Position numbers and translations under genes: made by a program. A DNA stretch of 43,930 nucleotides from Hoeflea sp. (GTDB lineage Bacteria; Pseudomonadota; Alphaproteobacteria; Rhizobiales; Rhizobiaceae): assembly GCF_030682515.1 (NCBI RefSeq), contig NZ_JAUXOD010000100.1:1-43930 (forward strand), read 5' to 3'. The notes beneath the pieces were generated by a model that was not told the origin of the DNA, made no database searches, and was given only the letters and a program-made list of their open reading frames with translations. Shown in pieces: positions 34,419 to 43,930 of the stretch. Position 1 is the stretch's first letter. Each line of letters opens with the position of its first letter.

Positions 34419-34466
34419 GAAGAGTTCTAAACTGGCCGGTCACTGCACCAGGCAGGGAGATTGAAA

Positions 34467-35030
34467 ATGTTCATCCAGACCGAATCCACCCCCAATCCCG
34501 CGACGCTCAAGTTCCTTCCGGGCAAGGTCGTCATGGACCGGGGCACGGCCGACTACCGCAGCGCCGAGGAAGCCGGCAAGGCATCGCCGCTGGCCGCCAA
34601 GCTGTTCGGCATTCCGGGCGTCACCGGCGTGTTCTACGGCTATGATTTCATCACCATCTCCAAGGATGGACCGGACTGGCAGCATCTCAAGCCTGCCGTG
34701 CTCGGCACCATCATGGAGCATTTCATGTCCGGTGCGCCGATCCTGTCGGGCCAGAACGGCGGCGAGCCGGTCTCCGATGAAGAATTCTTCGAGGCGGGCG
34801 ACGAGACCATCGTCGCCACCATCAAGGAACTGCTCGAGAGCCGCGTCCGTCCCGCCGTCGCCCAGGATGGCGGCGACATCACCTTCCGCGGCTTCCGCGA
34901 CGGCAAGGTGTTCCTGCACATGAAGGGAGCCTGCGCCGGCTGCCCCTCCTCCACGGCCACGCTCAAGCACGGCATCCAGAACCTGCTCCGCCATTTCGTG
35001 CCGGAAGTCCGTGAAGTCGAAGCCGTCTGA
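34467..35030 (+). CDS. Nfu-type iron-sulfur cluster carrier
   Basis: The protein has 187 residues from ATG 34467, with GGGAGA six bases upstream. The N-terminal Nfu_N domain begins MFIQTESTPNPATLKFLPG (1-19), and the C-terminal NifU domain (about 118-185) carries the cluster-binding CAGC (C156, C159). Such proteins take a 4Fe-4S cluster from the assembly machinery and pass it to client enzymes such as MiaB (encoded 2.7 kb downstream). No isc or suf genes are in view. The name nifU is used in annotation, but this is the Nfu form without the N-terminal IscU-like domain. Confidence 0.92.
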   Translation: MFIQTESTPNPATLKFLPGKVVMDRGTADYRSAEEAGKASPLAAKLFGIPGVTGVFYGYDFITISKDGPDWQHLKPAVLGTIMEHFMSGAPILSGQNGGEPVSDEEFFEAGDETIVATIKELLESRVRPAVAQDGGDITFRGFRDGKVFLHMKGACAGCPSSTATLKHGIQNLLRHFVPEVREVEAV

Positions 35031-35043
35031 TCCCGGCCGCCCT

Positions 35044-35072
35044 TTGCCGCGCCGAGTGACCCTGGTTATAAA
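35044..35072 (+). promoter_or_regulatory. promoter for tsaB-rimI
   Basis: TTGCCG (35044-35049), 17 bases and TATAAA (35067-35072) make a good promoter. The leader of about 45 bases contains the hairpin at 35083-35102. Confidence 0.5.
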
Positions 35073-35082
35073 CGCCGCTGAT

Positions 35083-35106
35083 GCCGCGCGAGCCCGCGCG
35101 GCCTTT
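35083..35106 (+). promoter_or_regulatory. GC-rich hairpin in the tsaB leader
   Basis: GCCGCGCG (35083-35090) pairs perfectly with CGCGCGGC (35095-35102) over a four-base loop, followed by CTTT. It may stop read-through from nfu or act as an attenuator of tsaB. The T run is too short to be sure. Confidence 0.4.
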
Positions 35107-35123
35107 GACATGGGATCTGCCCG

Positions 35124-35807
35124 GTGCTGACGCTCGCGCTTGATTGTTCCACCCGGTATTGCTGCGCGGCCGTCCTTGATACCGGCACCGACCACATCCT
35201 TGCCGCGGCCAGCCCCGATATCGGGCGCGGCCATGCCGAGCAACTGCCGGCCATTGTCGCGGGAGTCCTTGCCCAGGCCGGCTTGGATCTCAAGGATATC
35301 GGGCGCATTGGCGTGACCATCGGCCCGGGCTCCTTCGCCGGCATCCGTGTCGGCGTGGCCTTCGCCCGCGGACTGGCCCTGGCGCTCGGCGCGCCCTGCA
35401 TTGGCGTCGGTTCACTGGAAGCCATCGCGATCCCCGCGGCGCGCCAGGCCGGCCAGCCGGTGATGGCGGTGCTCGACGCCAGGCGCGATCATGTCTGGGC
35501 TATCCTGGTTGACGTCGATGGCAGGCCGCTTGTGCCCGCCGCTGAATTCACGCCCGCTGCCGCAGCCCGCCTGGCTGCAGACAGGGGCTGCGGCCTCATC
35601 GGCAGCGGCGCGGCGCTACTGGCCGAGATCGATGGCTCGCTTGCCGCGCGCATCATCGCCGGGTCCGCGGTGCCCGCGATCGAGGATGTGGCGCGCCTCG
35701 CCGCCCGTCTCGATCCCGCCGCCAATCCCCCCGAGCCGCGCTATCTGCGCGAGGCGGACGCCAAGCCGCAGGCGGGCTTCGCCGTGGCGCACGAGGGTGC
35801 GGTCTGA
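35124..35807 (+). CDS. tsaB: tRNA t6A biosynthesis protein TsaB
   Basis: The protein has 227 residues from a GTG start. It is an ASKHA-fold partner of TsaD in threonylcarbamoyl-adenosine formation at tRNA position 37. It begins MLTLALDCSTRYCC, with GHAEQLPAIV and the GPGSFAGIRVGVAFARGLAL segment that is the family hallmark. It lacks catalysis of its own and stabilises the TsaD complex. Its stop shares one base with the rimI ATG (TGATG), the widespread tsaB-rimI pairing. Confidence 0.95.
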   Translation: MLTLALDCSTRYCCAAVLDTGTDHILAAASPDIGRGHAEQLPAIVAGVLAQAGLDLKDIGRIGVTIGPGSFAGIRVGVAFARGLALALGAPCIGVGSLEAIAIPAARQAGQPVMAVLDARRDHVWAILVDVDGRPLVPAAEFTPAAAARLAADRGCGLIGSGAALLAEIDGSLAARIIAGSAVPAIEDVARLAARLDPAANPPEPRYLREADAKPQAGFAVAHEGAV

Positions 35808-36298
35808 TGGTGTTTGACCTGTTCGGGCGCAAGCCCGATTGCCTCATTCTCGAGATCGCCATGGAGGACGCGCGCACCGCCTCGCGCCTTCATGGCGAAG
35901 CCTTTTCGCGCGCCTGGGGCGACGGCGAGTTCGAAAGCCTGATTTCCCAGCAATCCGTCTTCGGATTCCTGGCCTGCCCGGAAGGCCGCGCCCGCGACGC
36001 TGCCGCGGGGTTCGTGCTCTGCCGCGAGGCCGCCGGCGAGGCCGAGATCCTGTCGATCGGCATCTCGCCCAGACACCGCCGCAGCGGGCTCGGCTGGCGG
36101 CTGATGCGCAGCGCCATGCAGGAAGCCAGGCGGCGCGGCGCCGAGGAAATGTTCCTGGAAGTCGATGAAACCAATCTTGCGGCCGTTGAGATGTACCGCA
36201 AGCTGGATTTCGTCCAGGTCGGAGAACGGCGCGCCTATTATGCCCGCCCGGGCGAACAAGCCACGACAGCGCTTGTCATGCGCCGCGATCTTCGTTAG
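35807..36298 (+). CDS. rimI: ribosomal-protein-alanine N-acetyltransferase
   Basis: The protein has 163 residues of the GNAT fold with acetyl-CoA loop RRSGLGWRLM (91-100) and ETNLAAVEMYRKLDFVQVGERRAYY as the C-terminal signature. RimI acetylates the N-terminus of ribosomal protein S18 and perhaps others. It is coupled to tsaB and is followed after 67 bases by a Fur-family gene. It is distinct from the GNAT domain fused to a peptidase at 25449. Confidence 0.93.
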   Translation: MVFDLFGRKPDCLILEIAMEDARTASRLHGEAFSRAWGDGEFESLISQQSVFGFLACPEGRARDAAAGFVLCREAAGEAEILSIGISPRHRRSGLGWRLMRSAMQEARRRGAEEMFLEVDETNLAAVEMYRKLDFVQVGERRAYYARPGEQATTALVMRRDLR

Positions 36299-36365
36299 TC
36301 CCGATGGGATCGCTGGCGGCATGGCCGCCGGCTTAACCTCTCCACATACCCCGGCGGGGCAGGCG

Positions 36366-36791
36366 ATGGACGAACTCAAATCCCTCGAAGACCGGTGCGC
36401 CGCGCGCGGCATGCGCATGACCGAACAGCGACGCATCATCGCGCGCGTGCTGGACGGGGCGCAGGATCATCCTGACGTCGAGGAACTGCACCGGCGCGCC
36501 GTGCTGGTGGACCCGCGCATCTCCATGTCCACAGTCTACCGCACGGTCAAGCTGTTCGAGGATATCGGCATCATCGAGCGGCATGATTTCCGCGACGGCC
36601 GGTCGCGCTACGAGACCGTGCCGGAGGAACACCACGACCATCTCATCGATCTGCGCACAGGCACGGTGATCGAGTTCCATTCGCCCGAGATCGAGGCGCT
36701 GCAGGAGCGCATCGCGCGCGAGCATGGCTTCCGGCTGGTCGATCACCGGCTCGAGCTCTATGGGATACCGCTCAAGTCCGACAAGCAGTAG
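36366..36791 (+). CDS. mur: Fur-family regulator, Mur-like (manganese)
   Basis: The protein has 141 residues: a winged helix with MSTVYRTVKLFEDIGII (54-70) and the metal/dimer domain with EEHHDHLIDL (88-96 region). The CxxC pair of classical Fur (structural zinc) is replaced by IDLRTG (94-99), as in rhizobial Mur, which responds to manganese instead of iron. ATG 36366 is the start that matches the family. The open frame further upstream is the end of rimI read out of phase. Its place after rimI and before the acyltransferase is the usual one. I infer repression of manganese uptake genes, which are not in this window. Confidence 0.85.
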   Translation: MDELKSLEDRCAARGMRMTEQRRIIARVLDGAQDHPDVEELHRRAVLVDPRISMSTVYRTVKLFEDIGIIERHDFRDGRSRYETVPEEHHDHLIDLRTGTVIEFHSPEIEALQERIAREHGFRLVDHRLELYGIPLKSDKQ

Positions 36792-36836
36792 GCAGCCCAT
36801 GGGTCCCCTGCGCCACCCTGTCCCACCGGCCCGGCG

Positions 36837-37634
36837 ATGATGGCGGTCCTGCGCATCCTGCTCGTCCTGTCGGCCTTCCTCGCGCTGACGCTGGCGCTGC
36901 TGCCTGTTCAGGTGGTGGCGCTCGGCCTCGGCCATTCGATCATGCGGCGCCTGCCGCGCTGGTGGCACAGAATCATGTGCCGGGTTGTCGGGCTCAGGGT
37001 CCGCACCCATGGCCGCCTGTCGTCCGAACGCCCGCTGCTTCTGGTCTCCAACCATGTCTCCTGGAAGGACATCCTGGTCCTGGGCTCGGTCGCCGAACTG
37101 GTGTTCATCGCCAAGTCCGAGGTCCGGACCTGGCCGGTGCTGGGCTGGCTGGCGCGGCTGCAGCGCTCGGTCTTTGTCGAGCGCCAGGAGCGGCGCAAGA
37201 CCGGCGCGCAGATCTCCGAAGTGTCGCAGCGGCTGATCGCGGGCGAAGTGGTCGTGCTGTTTGCCGAGGGCACCACCTCGGACGGCAACCGGGTGATGCC
37301 GTTCAACGCCTCGCTGTTCGGCGCCGCCAGCGCCGCGCTGCGGCTCGCGCCCGAAGGCAAGGTCCATATCCAGCCGGTCTCCATCGCCTATGTCGGCATT
37401 CACGGCATGCCGATGGGCCGCTACCACCGGCCGGTCGCGGGCTGGCCGGGAGATGTGGCGCTGGGGCCGCATCTTCTGCGCGTCATCCGGCACGGCGCGA
37501 TCGACGTCGACGTGGTGTTTGCAGAGGCCATCCCCTTTGATGCGGGCACCGACCGCAAGAAGACCGCCCGCCTGGTCGAGGCCCGGGTCCGCGACGGCCT
37601 GGTCCGCGCGCTGCGTGGCGAACTCAATGGCTGA
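36837..37634 (+). CDS. olsA: PlsC-type acyltransferase, probable OlsA
   Basis: The protein has 265 residues with an N-terminal hydrophobic segment (5-30) and the acyltransferase motifs NHVSWKD (H73 and D78, HX4D) and LFAEGTTSDG (141-150), followed by PVSIAYV. Two functions fit: lysophosphatidate acylation (PlsC) or the second acylation of ornithine lipid (OlsA). The gene lies between the fur-like gene and miaB, where Sinorhizobium has olsA, so OlsA is more likely. No olsB is here. Sequence alone does not decide the acceptor. Confidence 0.75.
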   Translation: MMAVLRILLVLSAFLALTLALLPVQVVALGLGHSIMRRLPRWWHRIMCRVVGLRVRTHGRLSSERPLLLVSNHVSWKDILVLGSVAELVFIAKSEVRTWPVLGWLARLQRSVFVERQERRKTGAQISEVSQRLIAGEVVVLFAEGTTSDGNRVMPFNASLFGAASAALRLAPEGKVHIQPVSIAYVGIHGMPMGRYHRPVAGWPGDVALGPHLLRVIRHGAIDVDVVFAEAIPFDAGTDRKKTARLVEARVRDGLVRALRGELNG

Positions 37635-37676
37635 TCGGCCATTTTCAAGCCGCGATTTAGTCGCTAAAAGCCCCCG

Positions 37677-39098
<1,422 letters not shown>

Positions 39099-39128
39099 CA
39101 GCCCGTCGCATTTTTGGAGCCAGATCGT

Positions 39129-40178
39129 TTGACAGTTGAGCACCTGTCCCTGACAGAAGCTGAGACGCCCGCCACAGGCGCGTCCGACGCGACCCACCTC
39201 GCGCTCACCTTTGAAAACAACCGTCTCGCCAGCGAACTTTTTGGTCGGTTTGACCAGAACCTGGCGTTGCTCGAACAGAAACTGAAAATCGACGCCCGGG
39301 CCCGAGGCAACACGGTCACGCTGCGGGGCGAGGAAATCGCCACCAACCAGGCGCGCCGGGCGCTGGACTTTCTCTATGACCGCCTGCTCAAGGGCGCCAG
39401 CGTCGACACCTCCGATGTCGAGGGCGCCATTCGCATGGCGCTGGCGGCGGACGACCAGCTGGTGCTGCCGACGCTCGAGCGCAAGGGCAAGATGACGCTG
39501 GCGCAGATCTCGACGCGCAAGAAGACCGTCATCGCCCGCACGCCGACCCAGGATGTCTACATGCGCGCCATGGAGCGCTCCGAGCTGGTGTTCGGCGTCG
39601 GTCCCGCGGGCACAGGCAAGACCTATCTCGCCGTCGCCCACGCGGCGCACCTGCTCGAGCGCGGCTCGGTCGAGCGCATCATCCTGTCGCGTCCGGCGGT
39701 GGAGGCGGGCGAACGCCTCGGCTTCCTGCCGGGCGACATGAAGGAGAAGGTCGATCCCTATCTCCGCCCGCTCTATGACGCGCTCTACGACATGATGCCG
39801 GGCGACAGGGTCGAACGCGCCATCACTGCCGGCGTTATCGAGATCGCGCCCTTGGCCTTCATGCGCGGCCGCACGCTCGCCAATGCCGCCGTCATTCTCG
39901 ACGAGGCGCAGAACACCACGCAGATGCAGATGAAGATGTTCCTCACCCGCCTGGGCGAGAACTCCCGCATGATCATCACCGGCGATCCGAGCCAGGTCGA
40001 CCTGCCGCGCGGCGTGACTTCAGGCCTGGCCGAGGCCCTGTCCATCGTGGACGGCGTCGAAGGCGTCGTCACCTGCCGGTTTCGCGGCAGCGATGTGGTG
40101 CGCCATCCGCTGGTGCAGCGCATTGTCGAGGCCTATGACCGGCGGATTCATCCGCACCAGTCCGACGGCGGCGCGTGA
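39129..40178 (+). CDS. phoH: PhoH family ATPase
   Basis: The protein has 349 residues from TTG 39129, with GGAG nine bases before it. A TTG at 39114 is an alternative adding five residues. An N-terminal KH-like region (about 25-100) precedes the P-loop ATPase with Walker A GPAGTGKT (158-165) and Walker B VILDEAQN, then TGDPSQVDLP. The biochemical role of PhoH is unsettled, but its coupling to ybeY points to RNA or ribosome metabolism. Its stop overlaps the ybeY GTG as GTGA. Confidence 0.93.
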   Translation: MTVEHLSLTEAETPATGASDATHLALTFENNRLASELFGRFDQNLALLEQKLKIDARARGNTVTLRGEEIATNQARRALDFLYDRLLKGASVDTSDVEGAIRMALAADDQLVLPTLERKGKMTLAQISTRKKTVIARTPTQDVYMRAMERSELVFGVGPAGTGKTYLAVAHAAHLLERGSVERIILSRPAVEAGERLGFLPGDMKEKVDPYLRPLYDALYDMMPGDRVERAITAGVIEIAPLAFMRGRTLANAAVILDEAQNTTQMQMKMFLTRLGENSRMIITGDPSQVDLPRGVTSGLAEALSIVDGVEGVVTCRFRGSDVVRHPLVQRIVEAYDRRIHPHQSDGGA

Positions 40179-40690
40179 CCCATAGCCCGGCCATCAGCCT
40201 TGCGGTTGCTCTCGAGGCCGGGGACTGGGGCGATGTCGAGGTCATCGAGGCCCTGGCGCTTGAAGCGCTTGAGGCGGCCGTTCATGACCTTGCCACGATC
40301 GAGGCCCAGCCTTTCCCCGAGGAACCGCCGGAAGTCTCGCTGGTGCTGGCCGACGACGCGATGATGGCCGACATCAACAGGCAGTGGCGCAATCAGCCAA
40401 AGCCGACCAACGTCCTGTCGTTCCCGGCGTTTCCGCTGGTTCCGGGCGGCAATCCGGGCCCGATGCTGGGCGACATCATTCTGGCGCGCGAGACCATTGA
40501 GCGCGAAGCCGATGATCTGGGCAAGTCCGCCCAAGAGCATCTCGCCCATCTGATCATACACGGATTGCTTCATCTTTTCGGCTATGATCATATTGAAAAC
40601 AACGATGCCGAGAAAATGGAAACGATCGAGACTCGCATTTTGACCTCGCTTGGCTTATCTGATCCTTACGGCGACACAGAGCCGGTTTGA
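40175..40690 (+). CDS. ybeY: rRNA maturation endoribonuclease YbeY
   Basis: The protein has 171 residues from a GTG overlapping phoH. The zinc site is HLIIHGLLHLFGYDH, with H129, H133 and H139. YbeY processes the 16S rRNA 3' end and supports ribosome quality control. In rhizobia it also affects small-RNA control. The tlyC gene starts 13 bases later, so phoH-ybeY-tlyC form one unit. Confidence 0.96.
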   Translation: MTHSPAISLAVALEAGDWGDVEVIEALALEALEAAVHDLATIEAQPFPEEPPEVSLVLADDAMMADINRQWRNQPKPTNVLSFPAFPLVPGGNPGPMLGDIILARETIEREADDLGKSAQEHLAHLIIHGLLHLFGYDHIENNDAEKMETIETRILTSLGLSDPYGDTEPV

Positions 40691-40703
40691 CACCGAAGAG
40701 ACG

Positions 40704-41846
40704 ATGACCGAAAGCAATGCCCCGGCAATCACCGGAGACGCCCCCAGCGCTTCGAGCGCGACAACTACTGAAGAACCCCACAGTTATCTTCCCGTGCCCG
40801 TGCGCGGGCAGGGAGCCGTCACGGTTCCCGACGAACGCAATGGCATGGGACTTTGGCAGCGCCTGGTGCGCGCCCTGTTCCCTCCCTCCGACCGCGAATC
40901 CATCCGTGAGGACCTGACCGACGCGCTGCAGTCGGGCGGAGAACTGCACGAGGCGTTCTCGCCGGGCGAACGCGCCATGCTGCACAACATCCTGCGCCTG
41001 CGCGAAGTCCGCGTCGAGGACGTCATGGTGCCGCGCGCCGATGTCGAGGCCGTCGACCAGACCACCACGCTCGGACGGCTGCTCGAGATTTTCGAGGAAT
41101 CGGGTCGCTCGCGCATGCCGGTCTACGCGGAGAATCTCGACGATCCGCGCGGCATGATCCACATCCGCGATCTGTTGGCGTGGATCACCAAGCAGGCGCG
41201 GGCCAAACGCAAGTCCACGGCCAAGAGCCCTGCCGGGATCGTCAAGCGCAACGCGCTCAATGCGCTGGAACTCTCGCGCGTCGATCTGGGCAAGACGCTC
41301 CAGGAATCGGGCATCACCCGCAAGGTGCTGTTCGTGCCCGCCTCGATGCTGGCGTCGGACCTGATGCAGCGCATGCAGGCCAACCGCATCCAGATGGCGT
41401 TGGTGATCGACGAGTATGGCGGCACCGACGGTCTGGTTTCGCTTGAGGACATTGTCGAAATGGTGGTCGGCGACATTGCCGATGAGCATGACGACGAAGA
41501 GGAAACGCTGATCAGCAAGGCGGGCGAGGATGTCTGGATCGTCGATGCCAAGGCGGAGCTCCATGATCTTGCCGCAGAGATCGGCCCGGATTTTGACATT
41601 CGTGAGCAGAGCGAGGAAGTCGATACCATCGGCGGCCTGATCTTCTCCGAACTCGGCCGCGTGCCGGCGCGCGGCGAAGTGGTCCAGGCCCTGGCCGGCT
41701 TCGAATTCCATGTCACAGATGCCGATCCGCGCCGGGTCAAGCGCGTTCGCATCGTGCGCAAGCGGCAGCCCACGCGCCGCCGCCCCGTGCGCGGCGAAAC
41801 GCCCGCCATCAAGCAGCAGGCTCCGGACGACGCCAGCGCCGCCTGA
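40704..41846 (+). CDS. tlyC: CBS-domain CorC/TlyC family protein
   Basis: The protein has 380 residues from ATG 40704, with GAAGAG just upstream. A TTG at 40650 lies inside ybeY. A disordered N-terminus (1-60) is followed by EDVMVPRADVEAV, the start of a CBS pair (about 105-275, with VIDEYGGTDGLVSLEDIVEMVVGDI), and the C-terminal CorC_HlyC transporter-associated domain (about 285-355). There is no DUF21 membrane domain, so it is the soluble CorC type, linked to magnesium/cobalt efflux, sometimes annotated hemolysin C. A basic tail ends the protein. Confidence 0.92.
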   Translation: MTESNAPAITGDAPSASSATTTEEPHSYLPVPVRGQGAVTVPDERNGMGLWQRLVRALFPPSDRESIREDLTDALQSGGELHEAFSPGERAMLHNILRLREVRVEDVMVPRADVEAVDQTTTLGRLLEIFEESGRSRMPVYAENLDDPRGMIHIRDLLAWITKQARAKRKSTAKSPAGIVKRNALNALELSRVDLGKTLQESGITRKVLFVPASMLASDLMQRMQANRIQMALVIDEYGGTDGLVSLEDIVEMVVGDIADEHDDEEETLISKAGEDVWIVDAKAELHDLAAEIGPDFDIREQSEEVDTIGGLIFSELGRVPARGEVVQALAGFEFHVTDADPRRVKRVRIVRKRQPTRRRPVRGETPAIKQQAPDDASAA

Positions 41847-41908
41847 GCCGCCAGAGAGGGACGCGTCCTGGGAATTCCGGACGCGCCGGACCAAAAAAGT
41901 CCCCGCCC

Positions 41909-41933
41909 GGACCGGACATCGACCCGGTTTTTT
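41909..41933 (+). terminator. intrinsic terminator after tlyC
   Basis: ACCGG (41911-41915) pairs with CCGGT (41924-41928), extended by G-U pairs, and is followed by a six-T run to 41933. The stem is short. Confidence 0.5.
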
Positions 41934-42016
41934 GAAAAGATGCGGCAACTGATTCGCCAGCGTCCAGCGCGCCATCCCCGGTGCGCGCCGCGGCGGCTGT
42001 GGGGAGTCGTTGGATT

Positions 42017-43612
42017 TTGGAACGGATCGCTGAATCCATCATGCTGAGCTGGGGCGCCAGGCGCATCCTGCTGGCGGTGCTTGCCGGCGCTCTGGCCGTT
42101 CTGGCGCTGCCGCCCTTCAATTTCTTTGCCGTGCTGTTCGTCTCCTTCCCGGTCCTGGTCTGGCTGCTCGATGGCGCCAGCGGCCCGGCCGAGGCGGGGA
42201 TGCTCGGCCGGTTGCGGCCGGCCTTCGCCACCGGATGGTGGTTCGGCCTGGGCTACTTCGTCGCCGGCATCTGGTGGCTCGGCAACGCGCTGCTTGTGGA
42301 AGCCGACGGCTTCGCCTGGGCGCTGCCGCTGGCCGTCCTCGGCCTGCCCGCCGTGCTGGCGCTGTTCTATGGCGCCGCCGCGGCGCTTGCGCGGGTGCTG
42401 TGGTCCGACGGATTGGGCCGCATCGCCGCCCTGGCGGCGGCCTTCGGGCTCAGCGAATGGGCGCGCAGCTTCGTTCTCACCGGGTTTCCCTGGAACGCCA
42501 TCGGCTATGCGGCCATGCCTGCGCCGCTGATGATGCAGTCGGTGGAGATTGTCGGCATTTTCGGCCTGTCGGCGCTCACGGTGTTCGTGTTCTCGGCGCC
42601 CGCGCTGGTGGGCACACGACGCGGCGCCGTCGCAGGCATCCTCGCCGCATTACTGCTGTTCTCGGCGCATGTCGGCTACGGCTGGTTCGCCCTGTCCCGC
42701 CTGGACGCGTCCCGGCCGGTGCCAGCGCAAGCCGTGATCCGCATCGTCCAGCCGGCCATCGACCAGAAGGCCAAGTGGGATGTCGCCGAGCGCGAGCGAA
42801 TCTTCGCCCGCCTGCTCGACCTCAGCGCCCTGCCGCCGATCGAGGGCCAGCCGCGCCCGAGCCACATTGTCTGGCCCGAGACGGCGCTTCCCTTCCTGCT
42901 CACAGACAATCCAGGCGCGCTGTCGCGCATCGCCGACATGCTGCAGATCGGTCAGACCCTGATCAGCGGCGCGGTACGGGTGGAGGACGGAACTGGCGGC
43001 GCGCCCGAGCGTTACTACAACTCGATTTACGTGTTTGATGACGAGGGTCAGATCATGGGGTCGGCCGACAAGGCGCACCTGGTTCCGTTTGGCGAATACC
43101 TGCCGTTCGAGGCATGGATGCGCAGGCTGGGCCTGACGCCGGTGGCCGAGACGCTGGGCGGCTTCTCCGCCGGCGACCGGCGCGGATTGCTGGCCTTGTC
43201 GGGCGGGCTCAACGCCGTGCCGCTGATCTGCTACGAGGCGATCTTTCCGGATCTTTCGGAGATTGCCGACGGCCGCGGCGATCTGCTGCTCAACGTGACC
43301 AACGACGCCTGGTACGGACGGACGCCGGGTCCCTACCAGCATCTGCGGCAATCCCAGATCCGCGCGGTCGAAACCCGCCTGCCGCTGGTCAGGGCGGCCA
43401 ACAGCGGAATCTCGGTTGTGGTCGATGCCGGCGGAAGGATCGTGGGCAGCCTCGCCTTAGGCGAATCAGGTGTGTTCGATATCGAACTTCCGCCGAAGGC
43501 GGAGCAGGCCTGGAACATCACGAATCGGCGATTTAACTTTGGATTGATTATCGTCATAATGGTGTTTACGGCGTTTTTTGCGCGTAATGGTAAAAGGCGA
43601 CCCCTAGATTGA
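42017..43612 (+). CDS. lnt: apolipoprotein N-acyltransferase
   Basis: This inner-membrane enzyme adds the third acyl chain to lipoproteins. The protein has 531 residues from TTG 42017, which starts MERIAESIMLSWGARR like rhizobial Lnt. GTG 41981 and ATG 42041 are alternatives. Six to eight helices precede a nitrilase-like periplasmic domain with the triad E288 (WPETALPF), K352 (DKAHLVPFGE) and C405 (LICYEAIFPD), then a final helix near 510-525. In Sinorhizobium the orthologue is ActA, needed for acid tolerance. Its TGA lies within the -35 of the next gene. Confidence 0.95.
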   Translation: MERIAESIMLSWGARRILLAVLAGALAVLALPPFNFFAVLFVSFPVLVWLLDGASGPAEAGMLGRLRPAFATGWWFGLGYFVAGIWWLGNALLVEADGFAWALPLAVLGLPAVLALFYGAAAALARVLWSDGLGRIAALAAAFGLSEWARSFVLTGFPWNAIGYAAMPAPLMMQSVEIVGIFGLSALTVFVFSAPALVGTRRGAVAGILAALLLFSAHVGYGWFALSRLDASRPVPAQAVIRIVQPAIDQKAKWDVAERERIFARLLDLSALPPIEGQPRPSHIVWPETALPFLLTDNPGALSRIADMLQIGQTLISGAVRVEDGTGGAPERYYNSIYVFDDEGQIMGSADKAHLVPFGEYLPFEAWMRRLGLTPVAETLGGFSAGDRRGLLALSGGLNAVPLICYEAIFPDLSEIADGRGDLLLNVTNDAWYGRTPGPYQHLRQSQIRAVETRLPLVRAANSGISVVVDAGGRIVGSLALGESGVFDIELPPKAEQAWNITNRRFNFGLIIVIMVFTAFFARNGKRRPLD

Positions 43613-43637
43613 CGCAAAACCCCTAAAATAGCATAGT
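43609..43637 (+). promoter_or_regulatory. promoter for the XRE regulator
   Basis: TTGACG (43609-43614), 17 bases and CATAGT (43632-43637). The -35 includes the lnt stop codon. It implies a leader of about 120 bases that holds no gene. Confidence 0.5.
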
Positions 43638-43765
43638 CGTTTTCGTCAACCCCGTTCCCGTTTTCGAGCCGGTCCGTGCAGGCCAGCAACTTTCGGAGTA
43701 GGATCGTTGCAATCAAAGCGGGATAAACCAACCAGAGAGTCTCAGGCTCTTGTCAGGACGAGAAT

Positions 43766-43930
43766 ATGATCGAGAACAAGAAGAAACCCAATCCGATTGA
43801 CATTCATGTCGGCAGTCGCGTCCGCTTGCGGCGCACCATGCTCGGGATGAGCCAGGAGAAACTAGGCGAGGCGTTGGGCATCACGTTTCAGCAAATCCAG
43901 AAATATGAGAAAGGCACCAATCGCGTTGGC
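43766..43930 (+). CDS. XRE-family regulator, PhrR/PraR type (cut by window edge)
   Basis: The first 55 codons run from ATG 43766 to the edge. Residues 16-55 are a helix-turn-helix of the Cro/CI kind: [20 protein letters not shown] then [15 protein letters not shown]. The N-terminus [19 protein letters not shown] matches the rhizobial family that includes PhrR, an acid-inducible regulator beside actA/lnt, and PraR. Position right after lnt agrees. AGGACG is a weak site before the start. Targets and the ligand, if any, cannot be seen. Confidence 0.88.
   Translation, partial: MIENKKKPNPIDIHVGSRVRLRRTMLGMSQEKLGEALGITFQQIQKYEKGTNRVG

Overview
The window is GC-rich DNA from an alphaproteobacterium of the order Hyphomicrobiales (Rhizobiales), most like a Rhizobiaceae or Hoeflea-type genome. 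This rests on recognised protein families and gene order: hydrolase/infC/rpmI/rplT/pheST, mgsA-glk-ABC-dapB-gpmA, and uspA-nfu-tsaB-rimI-mur-olsA-miaB-phoH-ybeY-tlyC-lnt-phrR, which continues toward metK in relatives. It is chromosomal and mostly housekeeping. I see no tRNA, rRNA, insertion sequence, prophage or CRISPR array.

Region 1 (1-8750) is translation and NAD salvage. It holds a partial alpha/beta hydrolase, infC with an AUU start, rpmI-rplT, pheS and pheT, then a nicotinamide phosphoribosyltransferase. Five small accessory genes (DUF4160, DUF2442, GFA, DUF2442, GFA) sit in-line between pheS and pheT with almost no spacing. The DUF2442-GFA unit is a tandem duplication.

Region 2 (8745-14790) is an accessory block of envelope-glycan type: an intergenic palindromic repeat, GtrA, a Gfo/Idh-like oxidoreductase, a methyltransferase coupled to an ArnE/EmrE-size flippase-like protein, a family 2 glycosyltransferase and an STT3/AglB-like GT-C membrane protein.

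Region 3 (14927-24460) holds mepA (murein endopeptidase), mgsA and glk (glycolysis and its bypass), an MsbA-like ABC exporter, dapB and gpmA, then DNA repair genes (Ada-like methyltransferase, nth) around a DUF2244 membrane protein. A divergent TetR/VOC pair follows, with two palindromic operators between the genes.

Region 4 (24471-28011) has an EI24/CysZ-like membrane protein and a two-gene operon: a GNAT acetyltransferase fused to a C39-like cysteine peptidase, overlapping a RimK-like ATP-grasp ligase with an RLAN-type N-terminus. This looks like an uncharacterised peptide- or protein-modification system.

Region 5 (28012-43930) holds glnD (nitrogen sensing), murJ (lipid II flippase), trpS, uspA, an Nfu Fe-S carrier, tsaB, rimI, a Fur-family Mur-type regulator, an acyltransferase matching OlsA, miaB, phoH, ybeY, tlyC/corC, lnt and the start of a PhrR/PraR-type XRE regulator cut by the window edge. 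Start codons were chosen from Shine-Dalgarno spacing and remembered family N-termini. Promoter and terminator calls were made by eye.
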